Assembly (NCBI GenBank): GCA_050084515.1
Contig: CM114271.1
Span: 7,626,001-7,690,000, forward strand
Direction: 5' to 3'
DNA from: Blasia pusilla
Lineage: Eukaryota > Marchantiophyta > Marchantiopsida > Blasiales
Length of the DNA: 64,000 nucleotides
This document shows, in pieces, positions 9,450-19,333 of this stretch. Both the position numbers and the translations under genes were made by a program. Position 1 is the first letter of the stretch, and every line of letters begins with the position of its first letter. Under the pieces are notes generated by a model. That model was not told where the DNA came from and ran no database searches. It saw only the letters and a program-made list of their open reading frames with translations.

Positions 9450-11287
9450 TGTATCGGAGGGGAATGTCACCCACCATTGGATCCAGGACTGCGATCGGGT
9501 GAGGAAGGTGCTTACAACGCACCCGGGAGAGTACAAGGGGTTCTTGGGCGATGCCCTCATCAATCAGATGCTTGCAAAGGGTGCTCAGATTAAGAAGAAA
9601 ACTTGGGCAAACAAGTTTATTTCTCAAGATGGGGCCGTAACCATCCTTTGCTGGTCGAAGATACAAGCCACGAAGAAAAGCGCTGCACTGGAGCTGGAGC
9701 GGAGGGAGAAGGTATCTGCGTCTGAGCACGCCAAATTCATCCAAGCTGCTGTATCTGTTGCAACGAAATACACGGTGAGCAAGATGCAGCGATACATCAG
9801 CATTCTCAACCCCGAACTTGGTCTGGAGTTCTACAAGGAGCTCAAGGCGATTATCAAGCGTCAGCGGAAGAGGGATGAAGATCCGCATGGTCGGATTGGG
9901 GAGAAAGTTTCGCTGGATCGCGTGCATTGTTTTGCGTTATCCGGGATTAGTGAGTTCAGGAGGATACGACTGATGAAAATCAGTCTCGAGGGCTCAGAGG
10001 CCGGAAGAGGGCAAAGACACCATCCTCCGGTGTGTCCGATCCGTGATCTCGCATTGGCTCGTGAATGGTCGTTCGGGACGCGTTGTGGGTAATCGGGAAG
10101 TCCGTCTTTGGGCCGATGCAAGCGGAGCTCAGAAGATTAGAGCCCATTCCGCCGGAAGCAAACCTTGAAAGTTCTGGAGATTACAAGGTTTGGCTCGACG
10201 ACATCCGAGACAAGCCAACCAAGAACCCTGGATTCAAGACCATGTTCAAGGTTTGCGTCCTCCCTCAGGCAGAGCTTGACGAAGAAGTAGAGGGTAACAA
10301 ACGGGATCAAGCGAAGAAGAAGCGAGATCTACAGGAGCAGACGGCCGATAATGTTCGACTAAAAGCTGCCCAACGGATGGTATTCATGTACCTCGTCTAG
10401 TGTAAGAATGCAGGTACGTGGGGAAAATTACCGGTAGCCTTGAAATTGTGGGCTTTGCCGCCGGATGCAGAGACATTCTCCATGTACGACGTGGAGATGG
10501 GTCAGCATATGTCGGATTGGGAGGTGGAGAATTGCCCCATTTGGCTCGACTTCAACGATTCTGAAGACATCACGGATAAGGACTTACGAGTGCTTCATGA
10601 TGCAGTGGCCTCAGGACAACCCGACATCCCCAATTTCGTCCAGCCTGAAGACTTCTTCGGAGGAGATGAAGAAGAGCAGGCCCACGAGACAGCTGAGTTG
10701 GCTTCCAAGGTCCGGACAACCAAAGACAAATCCACAGCGGGTCTCAAAGGCAAGGCGAGGGGAGGGAAAAATTCAGAGGCCGAGACTTCCCAAAGAGAGC
10801 TGAAGATGAGAGGCCGAGGCGAAATCGTCCGACGAGCAGGGAGAGAGCGTCCTCCTTCAGTTCACCTCTTTACAGGATGACCTGAACAGCTTCAGTTCTC
10901 AAGCGTCGACAACTGTCATCGAAAAATTGACAACGTTGGGACGGAAGCTCCAACAAAACGGGCACGCTGCCTGGACGGTGAATGGAGTGGTGGAAGAGGT
11001 TGCGGTGGATCTCTTGATCGCCGATCTGCCCTCGGGGTTGCGACTTTGGGGCAAAAATCCGCGGACGAGGTACTGAGTGGAATCGCCGCTCACTTATGAC
11101 CGATTGCACTTTTGTTCTCCTTTGAAGACGCCTATCCCGAGTGGCGGGGCTGCTTCTTGGTGTTTTGGAGGGAGCGAGGAGGAGCTCTTCAACCTCGGTC
11201 GTCAAGAGGTCGCTAAAGTGGAGGACGGCACAATCGTGGATCATCAAAAACGAGTACCCACTCCGATCCGCGACGAGTCAAATTCGG
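9450..11287 (+). pseudogene. M1 exon 3: helical middle and methyltransferase motif IV region
   Basis: Starts at the acceptor GTGCAG/GATTG. Reads IVSEGNVTHHWIQDCDRV, TILCWSKIQATKKSAALELE, RYISILNPELG and KAIIKRQRKRDED (to 10092), then after a frameshift ANLESSGDYKVWLDDIRDKP (10065-10400), one TAG, and WEVENCPIWLDFNDSEDI (10440-10880). The 3' part in shifted frames holds EEVAVDLLIADLPSGLRLW (about 10995-11050), the region of motif IV, and EEELFNLGRQEVAK. The DLPS here takes the place of the usual DPPY. The exon ends at CGG/GTAAAG (11287). Confidence 0.65.
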
Positions 11288-11369
11288 GTAAAGCTCAATT
11301 CCTGTACAATAATTTCAATTATCTTATAATGATGTGTAGAATGAGAGTCAATCTGGGTTTTTTTTGTCC

Positions 11370-11740
11370 GTGAGCAACCCGTCAGAAGGCGACGGGTTGC
11401 TTGCTTAGAGCAGCCCATGCTAGGCTGAGAGCAACCCGTCGGTTTCCGACGGGTTGCATCTTTCCCACATACACAGGGAAAACCGCGGTGTACGTGCAAC
11501 CCGTCGGAACTCGATGGGTTGCAGTTGATTTTGGTTTTTGGATGCAACCCGTCTAATAGCGACGGGTTGCTCTCAAGCAAGCATGGGCTGGTCTAGGCCA
11601 GCAACCCGTCGCCTTCCGACGAGTTGCATCCGAAAACCAAAATCAACTTGGAAAACCCAAAAGCAATTGCAACCCGTCGGGTTCCGACGGGTTGGTCAGG
11701 GACAAAACAACCCATCGGACTCCGACAGGTTGATCCAAAG
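11370..11740. repeat. Palindrome cluster in intron 3 of the M1 ParB/MTase gene
   Basis: Seven palindromes: 11374-11400, 11431-11457, 11496-11522, 11544-11570, 11601-11627, 11669-11695, and a weaker one near 11707-11733. The copy at 11431-11457 is perfect: arms GCAACCCGTCGG and CCGACGGGTTGC around TTT. A further 25-bp inverted repeat flanks part of the cluster (CAGCCCATGCTAGGC near 11412 and AAGCATGGGCTGG near 11580). Confidence 0.88.
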
Positions 11741-11808
11741 TCAATTATTGAAAATCTTCTCAAGGCGACTTCTTAAGTTTCTGACATTGTTTCGTCTTGA
11801 TTTCTGAG

Positions 11809-12322
11809 ATGGACCACTCCCTACGTGTCTTTGCCGTTCGGCCCGAGCACAATTTCCAGGTGTTCAAGATCCAGGATCCTGTGGATCCATGCTCAGATGG
11901 GTACAGCTTAGATAGTTTGTACAATTCCCCCCCGGGGATTTACATGCAAAGACAGTACCCCACTTCTGGGAGGAAGGGAAAAGTCGCCAGCCCTGATGCA
12001 AACACTCATTGAGCTCTGCTCAAGGCGGGGTGACTTGGTGTTTGACTTAGTGGGCCTTTCAGGGGCGAGTATCAGAGGCGCCTGGCAGAGTGGCAGGAAC
12101 ATTCTTTGCCTCGAGAGAAGGCAGGAACTGTTTGACCTTTGCAAGGAGGCAAAGGCAGAATACGAAAGGCTCGTTGGGGCGTACAACTCTCCACCGAAGC
12201 CGAGAGCTCCTGTTCCAGAGCCACCCTTGGTAGTGACTCCATCGTCACTTCCAACGATTCCCAAAATCGGGAGGGCAAGGCCGAAAGTGATTTTGCAAGA
12301 GCTCTCGGACGATGACGAGTGA
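11809..12322 (+). pseudogene. M1 exon 4: methyltransferase motifs X and I, acidic tail
   Basis: First frame MDHSLRVFAVRPEHNFQVF, DPVDPCSDGYSLDSLYNSPP (11809-12012), then in a second frame MQTLIELCSRRGDLVFDLV, GLSGASIRGAWQSGRNILCL, ERRQELFDLCKEA (11996-12322). The layout 'LMxxLI...GDLVFD.xGxSGA....GRN...E' is that of the SAM-binding half of N4C/N6A methyltransferases of the beta order, here with GLSGAS instead of GSGTT. A Pro-rich linker and an acidic end (ELSDDDE) follow. The frameshift near 12005 is also present in M2. Confidence 0.68.
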
Positions 12323-12375
12323 GTTCAAAGAACTCAACGACCCAGATTGATTGCAGAGTTGGAGTAGGGAGTTTT

Positions 12376-13360
12376 TTGATAATTTGGCAAAAGATTTCAT
12401 AGAATAGATCAAATATACAGTTCCGAGCTTTTTTCGGATGATATAAAGCAAAAGATTTTTTCGATCGATGGTGGTGCTTGTAAATGTTTGCTGATCATTT
12501 TGTCTTTTCGAATGTGATCGTCTATGTACTCCACGGTCTTCTACTTTGCAACCCGTCGGATTTCTCCTGCTTGCAATTTTCACTTTATGACCACTGCAAC
12601 CCGTCGGATTTCTCCTCCTTGCAACTTTTTGCCTTTTGACCACTCGACCCTTTTTACCACCTCGGGCGCTTGATCGATTCCGGACAGATTGCCCGATCGG
12701 ACCCTTTTGGATCAGCGATCTGGCGGGCTTCTTCCTTGGCACCTTCCCGCCTTTCGTAAAAGGCGGCGAGGCTTCTTTTTCTTCTCTCGAGGCGTGTTGG
12801 ATTCCTTCTACTGTCAGGCGGTTGCCATAGTGGTATTACCAGGGGACGGAGCGAGATATTGATTTGGATGGGTGTCACATTGCGAGCGTACAAGGTATCT
12901 TTGCCAAGGAAGGCGGTGGGACTCGAGACAGGTTACATGGGACCGTTATAGTGTACCAAGGGGGGGGCCAAGGCTCTCCAATTCGCCAACATTTTCGATC
13001 CCCGTCTACAATCGGCTAGAGGAGCCACTTGAATCCCAGGACATTCCTTTGGTACTGTCACCGAGGAGAGTTAGGAGTAAATTTGTAGATGACGAGGCTG
13101 AAGAAATCATAGACTAGGTGAAATGTACATTTCCGAGGTTCCTTCGGAGGTAATAAAGGACGAGATTTTTTCAACCCATAATGGTGTTTGTAAAATTTTT
13201 ATGGAATATGTTTTTGGACTTGTGGATTGTGTTCTTTTAGCTACTCAGAATTACAATTCTACAACCCGTATGATTCCGACTTTTTGCTTTTTGCCCACTG
13301 CAAATTTTTAACCATTTCCAGGCAACCTCTCGGATTTCGACAGGTTGATTTCGCTTGAGT
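12376..13360 (+). repeat. Tandem duplication of the M1 gene 3' end
   Basis: Sequence after the DDE stop (12376-12610) recurs after a second acidic-tailed ORF (13118-13360): both contain ACAGTTCCGAG/ACATTTCCGAG, then GATTTTTTCGA-like, GTGGTGCTTGTAAA-like and a degenerate palindrome. M2 has the same duplication (43740-43860 and 43080-43160), so it predates the two insertions. Confidence 0.6.
12820..13117 (+). pseudogene. M1 second, truncated gene tail of unknown function
   Basis: Conserved with M2 43476-43159. The final frame reads RRWDSRQVTWDRYSVPRGGP, FSIPVYNRLEEPLESQDIPL and RSKFVDDEAEEIID*, an acidic C-terminus like the ELSDDDE end of the ParB/MTase gene. In the second frame the same DNA reads DLDGCHIASVQGIFAKEGGG. 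I do not recognise a domain. It is probably the remains of a duplicated last exon. It is followed by the copied 3' region. Confidence 0.45.
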
Positions 13361-13670
13361 GATCGGACTCTATCCCGGTGAGACCAACCGGCGCATTGTG
13401 GCGGGCTTCTTGACTTTTGGCTCGTTCCCCTTCATTCGTCGAACCAGTTGTAGGTTTCTTTTCTTGTCTAAGATGTGCAAGATTCCTACTACCTGTCGGA
13501 TTGCCATTTCGGATTCCCAACCCGTTAGATCGTCGTGGGTGCAGGGTGGAAGAAAATCACTTCTAAAAATCTTTCGTTTCTTATGGTGAGCTTTCTTACG
13601 GGTTGGGAGGGGTGCAGCTTCTCGGTTTCTGAGCCTTAGGATCTGATTTTTTCACATTTCAGAAAGTTGG

Positions 13671-14030
13671 TCTTGAGCAGACACCATTCATAACCGACAA
13701 AAAGTTGGTTATGGGGCAATTTAGGGGAGGCCATGATGCAGGCAACAATCCGTGCAAAAAGAGAGGTACCCATCCGGGTGGTCCTCCAACAGAAATACCA
13801 AGGGCACTGTTTTTTGTTGACCGAGACAGGGAATGTTGAGAAACTTAGGCTCACATGGACGGTGATGGAAAAATGTTTAGGGTGGTCTTATGATGTCTCC
13901 TTTTTTCTCGCCTCCAGGAAAGAGGAGGTTTTTTTAGGGCCAAATGTGGACCACTACCTACTCTCTTCTAAAGATTTCCTGAATTTGAAAGCAAACGAAA
14001 ATTTTAAATATGTCAAAAAGTTTTGAAGAG
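13671..14030 (+). pseudogene. Conserved terminal exon-like block at M1 right end
   Basis: After a good acceptor (TTTTTCACATTTCAG) the plus strand reads KVGLEQTPFITDKKLVMGQF, RGGHDAGNNPCKKRG, matched in M2 at 42492-42298 by KVGLEQTPFITKRKLVMRQF. Other frames are also open for about 100 residues. Function not recognised. It is conserved in both copies next to the terminus and may be either an exon or part of the terminal region needed in cis. Confidence 0.4.
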
Positions 14031-14126
14031 AGGAGGCGGATTTGGCCCTTTTTTTTTAAGAGAGACTCTCCTTTCTTCCTCTCTTCCTCTCCCCTCTTAC
14101 TCTCTCCTGCCAGAATACCAGCCCCC

Positions 14127-14136
14127 TCCTGATCTC
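14127..14136. repeat. Target site duplication of M1, right copy
   Basis: TCCTGATCTC, identical to 2208-2217. It lies in the gag-protease frame of G1, right after the codons for the residues ATSNIRRD(Q). Confidence 0.85.
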
Positions 14137-15769
14137 TGCGTATATTGCTTGTAGCCTCCTCCACTTGTCTCATCAAGCAGAGAAATCCATCCTCCAACCC
14201 AGTCATGCTCCTCCTTGTGATCGAGTTCACCAACTCCATTTTCGCTGGAACCTCACGGACCAACCGCACCTGTAACCGTTTGCCTTTTAGCAAGATGCTC
14301 AACCTCAATGGTCGGCGTCTTAACTCCACCTCATATGCATCTAGGAATGTATTCCCCAAAACTCCGTCCATGCCATCCATTTCGCACACAGTGAAATTCT
14401 CCTTCAACTCGAATACTCCGCATCCTACTGTCAAACCCAAGACCAAATCAGAAGTCCGATGAGACTTGCCTCCTGCAAATCCCACTCGAACAGGCTCGTC
14501 CGCCTTAGAGGTAGACAGCCCCAGTTCCTTCACGATTCTCGGGCTTAGGAAGGAGTGCGAAGCACCTGTATCCACGAGCAACAACACATCGCGATCAGCA
14601 ATCTTGGATCTTAGGTACACCAAATTGTGCGTCCTCTTGGTGACTTGAAGGGACGTCTCGAGATCGCCCGCCAACAGATGCTTAGCAGCAAACGCAATCA
14701 TACTCCCATTACTAACCTTCAGTTTCGAACACCCTTTCGACAGGTGCCCTGGTTCGCCACAGTTGTAGCATACGACCTTGCCGTTCCCTGACTTTGAGTG
14801 TTGGCCTCCTTTTGGTTTTGCATGAAGTTCCACTCGTTTTGCTGCCGCGGCATACGACTCTCCTGGTTCGTGCTGGCCCCCACTCCAGCCTCTTTTGAAC
14901 GCCTCCTTATTTTTCGACTTCTTTGAAAAAACTTTTGGCTCGAAGGGTTTCTGGGTTTGGACCTCATCGTCCCCAATCCGCTCCGCTAGCTTCAGAAGGT
15001 CCGCGCACGTCTCTGGCAATGTCGGCATTCGGTAAAGGGCCTTTTCAGCGCTCGGCTTGAGTCCACTAATGAAGATAGCCTTCTTCGCGTGTTCATCCAT
15101 CTTTGGACTAGAAGTCAGCTTCGCACTAAACTCCCTCACATAGGCGCTTAAGGAACCACTCTGCCGCGTCCGCACGCATTCCACCGTGTCATGCAACCCT
15201 TGGTACTCCGGAGTGAACCGATCCCCAATCAACTCCTTGAACTCCTCCCAACTCAGAGGAGACTCGCCGCCCAGATATTCCTCTCATTGAGCTGTCCACC
15301 ATTGTAGAGCATGATCCTTCAGGAAAGAAACGGCTACCGTCACCTTGTCCTGCTCAGCAGCCCTCTTCGCCTCGAGGTACAGTTCCAGTTCCGTAAGGAA
15401 ATCCTTCACTTTCCGCGAGCGCCCCACTCCCGTGAATGGTGTGGGTAGGTTCGTCTTGCAGAGCTTTTTGCCCACACCCGGGTTTCAAATGGCCTCTAAC
15501 TCTGCAATCCGCTTGCTTTGCTGGGACATCTGCTCCACCAACACCTTCAACAAGTCCAACGTCTGGCTCCACTCCGTCCTTTCCCCTGAGTTTGGGCCCA
15601 CTGGCCCCGCGGAAGGAGTCGCCTCTGGGACGTCCTCACGACTGGCATTCAGCTCTTCGGGAGTCTCCGTCTCCTCTATAGCTTCACGGTCCGGCATTGG
15701 TTCCTCTCTTGGTTCACGTCGCTTGATTCGGCGCTTCTTGGCTTGTTCTCCCTCGATCGCCATTTCCAA
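14137..15769 (-). pseudogene. G1 gag-protease with two nonsense codons
   Basis: Starts at MEMAIEGEQAKKRRIKRRE (15769). The single frame is interrupted by TGA at 15485-15487 and 15284-15286. Gag core: FLTELELYLEAKRAAEQDKV, LKDHALQWW, then VRTRQSGSLSAYVREFSAKL. A zinc knuckle CYNCGEPGHLSKGC (CX2CX4HX4C) lies at residues 155-168 of the last open part, and the aspartic protease LLLVDTGASHSFLSP at residues 218-232. The open frame seems to run on to 13958, but from 14126 downward it is M1 sequence, so the C-terminal 50 residues are foreign. The stops may come from CGA to TGA change at methylated CpG. Confidence 0.9.
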
Positions 15770-15898
15770 GCCAACTCACTCAGATCTCCTCCTCATTTCT
15801 TGCGTCCCTCCTCGAGCGTCCGAGTCTAGCCGCTACCTTGAAATTTCCCAAGCGTCCGGCTAATCCCACGACCCCAAGTTCTCGCTCACCAAGGATAA

Positions 15899-15910
15899 GC
15901 TCTGATACCA
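15899..15910 (-). other. G1 primer binding site for initiator tRNA-Met
   Basis: On the minus strand TGGTATCAGAGC, the usual plant retrotransposon PBS complementary to the 3' end of initiator tRNA-Met, two bases inside the LTR end. Confidence 0.9.
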
Positions 15911-15912
15911 CT

Positions 15913-16914
15913 TGTCGCGCCCCTACTCTCCTTGAACGTCAATCTTTAGTGTTGCGGAAGCGTGCGTTCAGTAGGTCACGAACTCATCGCCGATCTGCAC
16001 CCAAACACGCCCTCTCGTTAGTCGGGTTTGGCCAACCGGCGTTCCAACCCACCGAGTCCTCAACTCGGCGTCTCATCAAGCTCAACCTTCCTTAGTTCCT
16101 AGTTTCCAACACATGGCAAGTCCTTCAAGACTTGGAACAGACTTTCTGGTTAGTCCAAGGATCTGAAACGGCACTTGCGCGCCTAGCGATCCCAACTGTT
16201 CAACGGTCCTCGGGTGAGTTCCGAACCGAGACCCAAGTAATTGAGTCGCGGGGTGGAATCCAAGAGGGATGTCTAAAATCGCCTCACTGGACTTGGTGTA
16301 GGCTTTCCAACCCAACCCCCAAACTCGCGTTCCGTTCCATGCCCTTGAGCCACCCCGCGGCGCCCAAAGTGGGGTTTGGGTTCCAAGCACTCTCGGAGAC
16401 CTTTCCCCTTACTAGTACTTCTGGGGTTCTCCAATAACCCCTCCCCTTTGGGAAAAGAGGGTCGGGCCTTTCATTGTGGCCCTCAACCCGACTCCACTTA
16501 CAGTCGTTTTCGGGTTGTATCTCGGCCGCTGCTTATGTGTTTGCAGCGATCTTTGGTTCGTTTGGACCGGCTCTCCATAAGCTTTCCAACGCACCCTTAT
16601 TTTCTCCAAACGCATCTTGGTGCTAAAAGTTATGGCCATAAATACAGTCGGAAACTCTCAAACGCTAGTGGCGTTCTTAATCCGGATCTTCCTTTTGGCA
16701 ACCCACTTCCTAGACTCGACTTCTTTCAAGTCTCATTCCGCGTTTGGTCCAGGTTTCTCAGTCACCACCATAACACCTGAAACGCGACTCCTCGTTCGCG
16801 TCTCGTATCTTGTCTCCTCTTTGAGACAACTCCAACGCGCAAACCATCTTAGCGTGAGCCCGCTAATGTTCCGATGTTCCGCTTGGCACTTGTTTGGTCA
16901 TGAGGGTCGCGACA
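15913..16914 (-). repeat. G1 5' LTR
   Basis: Bounded by TGTCGCG and CGCGACA (TG...CA with 7-bp inverted ends), 1002 bp, with the PBS next to it and the satellite starting at 16915. The partner LTR is outside the window, so age cannot be judged from LTR divergence. Confidence 0.85.
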
Positions 16915-19333
16915 ATAGATCTAGTTCCAAAAATGAGAATTGAATCCAATTCTTTAAACCATAAACATTCAGAACCCTAGTTCCAATTGACTTTGTTGAC
17001 CTCCAAACTGTATCATAAAAAACCTAAGCGATCAGCCTCTATCGGGACTAACTTATTTTTGGAACTATAGATCTAGTTCAAGAAATGAGAACTGAATCCA
17101 ACTAACTATTGGATGAACATTTGGGACCATACTTCCACTTGACGTGGCTGGACTACAAACTAGTTGTAGAAATGATAAGTTGACCAAAATATCTTAACGA
17201 TGAGCACTCAAGAATCCAAGTTGTGAATGACATCTCCCGCCTCCCAATAAAAAATATGCATCCAATTGCATCGAAATTATAGATCTAGGACTAGTTTGAT
17301 AGCCCTAAATCCAAAAATAAAAACTTGACCCAACGATCTTAACGATGAGCATTCCGAACTCTAGTTCCAAATGACATCGCTGGCCTCCATTGAGACTACC
17401 TCACTATCGAAACTAGAGATCTAGTTCTAGATAAGAGAACGAGGACCAATCAGAATTGTCATTCTGATTGACAACCAAAACATTGCCGCCGTCGGGACTA
17501 ACCAACTATCAGAACTAAAGATCAATTGAAAGGAATGAGAACTCATCCCCAAACTAGGGTTCCATCTCCATAAATGATATTGTTGGCCTCCATCGCCACT
17601 ACCTCACTATCAAAATTATTGATCCAATAAAAAATATACATCCAATTGCATTGGAACTACAAATCTAGTTTCAGAAGAAATCCAACAAGAAGTAAGAATG
17701 TGTGTCAATCGGAAGTCTAGTTCCAAACCCTGAACCCTAAACTCTGACATGAAAAGTAGTTGTATAAATGATAAGTCGACCAAAATACCTTAACCACGAG
17801 CACTCGAGAATCCAACTCTAGATGATATCCTCCGCCTCCTATTAAAAAAATGCATCCAATTGCATCGGAACTATAGATCTAGGACCAATTTGATAACCCT
17901 CAATCCAAAAATGGAAACTCGACCCAATGATCTTAACAATGAGCACTCCGAATGCTTATTGTTAATGAGCATTCCAAATAACATTGCTGGCCTCCATCGA
18001 GACTACCTCACTATTGGAACTAGAGATCCAGTTCCACATATGAGAGCGAGGATCAATCAGAATTATCGTTTGATTGACAACCAAAATATGGCCGTTGTCG
18101 GGATTATAGATCCATTTAAAGGAATGAGAACTCATCCCCAAAATAGGGTTCCATTTCCAAAAATGACATCATTGGCCTACATCGCCACTACCTCACTATC
18201 AAAACTTTTGATCCAGTTCTCAAAATTAGAAGGAGGATCAATTGTTACTCAAGTTCCAATTCCAGGAATGAGAACTAATCCCTACACAGGGCATTCGGAA
18301 TCGTAATCACCAAATGACATTACTGGCCTCTTTCCAGACTACCTCAGAATTGGAATTGTAGATCCAGCTCACGAATTTAGAATGAGGAAGAATCAAAATT
18401 CTAGTTCCTAATGACAACCGGAACATGGCGGTCGTCGGGACTAGCCGACCTTGGAACTACATATCCATATACAAAAATAAGAACTTATCCCAAAACTTTG
18501 GTTCTAGTTTCAAAATGGGAATTGATCCCTAAACTAGGGTTTTCAGTGGAAAACAAGAGGACTTGACCCAACCTTCTAAACGATAAGCATTCAGAACTCT
18601 AGTTCCAAATGATATCTTTGTCAAGACTACCCCACCATCACAACTATAGATCCACTTCTCTAAATGAGAACGGGGATCAATCAGAACTCAAGTTATGATT
18701 CCAAAAATGAGAATTGATCCCTGAACGAGGCCATTGGGAATTGTAGTTCCCAAATGAAATTGCTCGTCTCTTTCTGTGCTACCTCACAATTAGAACTATA
18801 GATCAAGTTCTTGATATGAGAACGATGATCAATTAGAATTCAAGTTCCAATTCCAAAAATGAGAACTAATCCCAAAACGAGGGCATTCTGAAATGTAGTT
18901 CCCAAACAAAATCGCTGGCCTTTTCCCCGGCTACCTCACAACCGGAACTATAGATCCAATTCTTGATATGAGAAAGAGGATCAATTGGAACTCAAGTTCC
19001 GGTTCCAATAATGAGAACGGATCCCTACACTAGGGCATTCCGTAGTTTGCGAGACAAATCACTAGCCTCTTTTCAGAATACCTCACAATCGGAACTATAG
19101 ATCCATTTCTTGATATGAGAAGAAGGATCGATTAGAATACAAGTTCCGATTCCAGAAGTGAGAAGACGTCCCTAAACGAGGCCATTCAAAACTGTAGTTA
19201 CTAAATGAAATTGCTAGCCTCTTTCCCGGCTACCTCACAATCAGAACCGTAGATCTAGTTATGGAAATAAAATCGTAAATAAATTTGTTGGCCTCTTTCT
19301 CGGCTCCCTAACAATCGGAACTATAGATCCTCT
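16915..19333. repeat. Diverged satellite, unit about 150 bp, part 1
   Basis: Repeats of the consensus run 'GGAACTATAGATCCAGTTC - AAATGAGAACGAGGATCAAT - CAAGTTCCGGTTCCA - AAATGAGAACTGATCCCTAA - GGGCATTCGGAACTGTAG - AAATCGCTGGCCTCTTTCC - GGCTACCTCACAATC'. The landmark TACCTCACA recurs at about 18780, 18932, 19080 and 19231, spacing 149-152. Units are heavily diverged. No coding potential seen. Confidence 0.88.

Larger units (their letters stand above)
7913..12322 (+). pseudogene. M1 ParB-like / amino-methyltransferase-like gene, whole locus
   Basis: Four-exon gene matching M2 48821-43927. Exon 1 7913-8533 (MTRKK..., charged coiled-coil-like; broken after 8140), exon 2 8632-9005 (ParB/Srx-like, IPLCRLRTMEYVHEI...FIWDGNHRFMAW), exon 3 9450-11287 (helical middle and methyltransferase motif IV region), exon 4 11809-12322 (motif X/I region, acidic end ELSDDDE). 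Intron 1 has donor CGG/GTAAGA and acceptor AAAGCGAG/ATG; intron 3 has donor CGG/GTAAAG and acceptor CTGAG/ATG. Introns 2 and 3 are full of palindromes. The start was chosen because it is shared with M2. Frameshifts near 8140 and 10090 and several stops make this copy a pseudogene. The encoded protein probably modified or marked DNA; inferred from folds only. Confidence 0.72.
2218..14126 (-). mobile_element. Transposon M1: MULE-like element with ParB/methyltransferase cargo
   Basis: An 11.9-kb element shared, in inverted orientation, with M2 (42012-54897). Read on its own strand it begins GGGGGCTGGTATTCTGGCA and ends CCTCTTACCGCATCTC. M2 has the same termini apart from a few bases, and different flanks. 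The ends are purine-rich (GAGAGGA runs) but I see no convincing terminal inverted repeat, so it resembles a non-TIR MULE. It carries a transposase gene (minus, 6630 to 2659), a ParB/methyltransferase-like gene (plus, 7913 to 12322), a duplicated gene tail and many 27-bp palindromes. Both genes carry frameshifts and stops, so this copy is not autonomous. Limits are set by the target duplication and the copy comparison. Confidence 0.88.
1..16914 (-). mobile_element. Ty3/gypsy LTR retrotransposon G1, split by transposon M1
   Basis: Read on the minus strand this is a gypsy element: LTR (15913-16914), primer binding site (15899-15910), gag with CCHC knuckle and DTG protease (14137-15769), then after the 11.9-kb M1 insertion RT, RNase H and integrase (about 2200 down to 299). 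The order PR-RT-RH-INT is that of Ty3/gypsy. The 3' LTR lies beyond the left edge of the window. The element sits in the 150-bp satellite, which begins directly at 16915. It is dead as it stands: two in-frame TGA codons in gag, a deletion at the start of RT, frameshifts in RNase H and integrase, and the M1 insertion. Everything is visible in the sequence except the missing 3' end. Confidence 0.93.

Noticed and set aside
2218-14126. Interpretation of M1 as a Helitron or a CACTA element
   Set aside because: Helitrons make no target duplication and need Rep/helicase; CACTA elements make 3-bp duplications and start CACTA. The 10-bp duplication and SWIM-type transposase fit a MULE.
15899-15910. 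Possible tRNA-Met gene
   Set aside because: Only 12 bases complementary to the tRNA 3' end; no cloverleaf around it. It is the primer binding site of G1.
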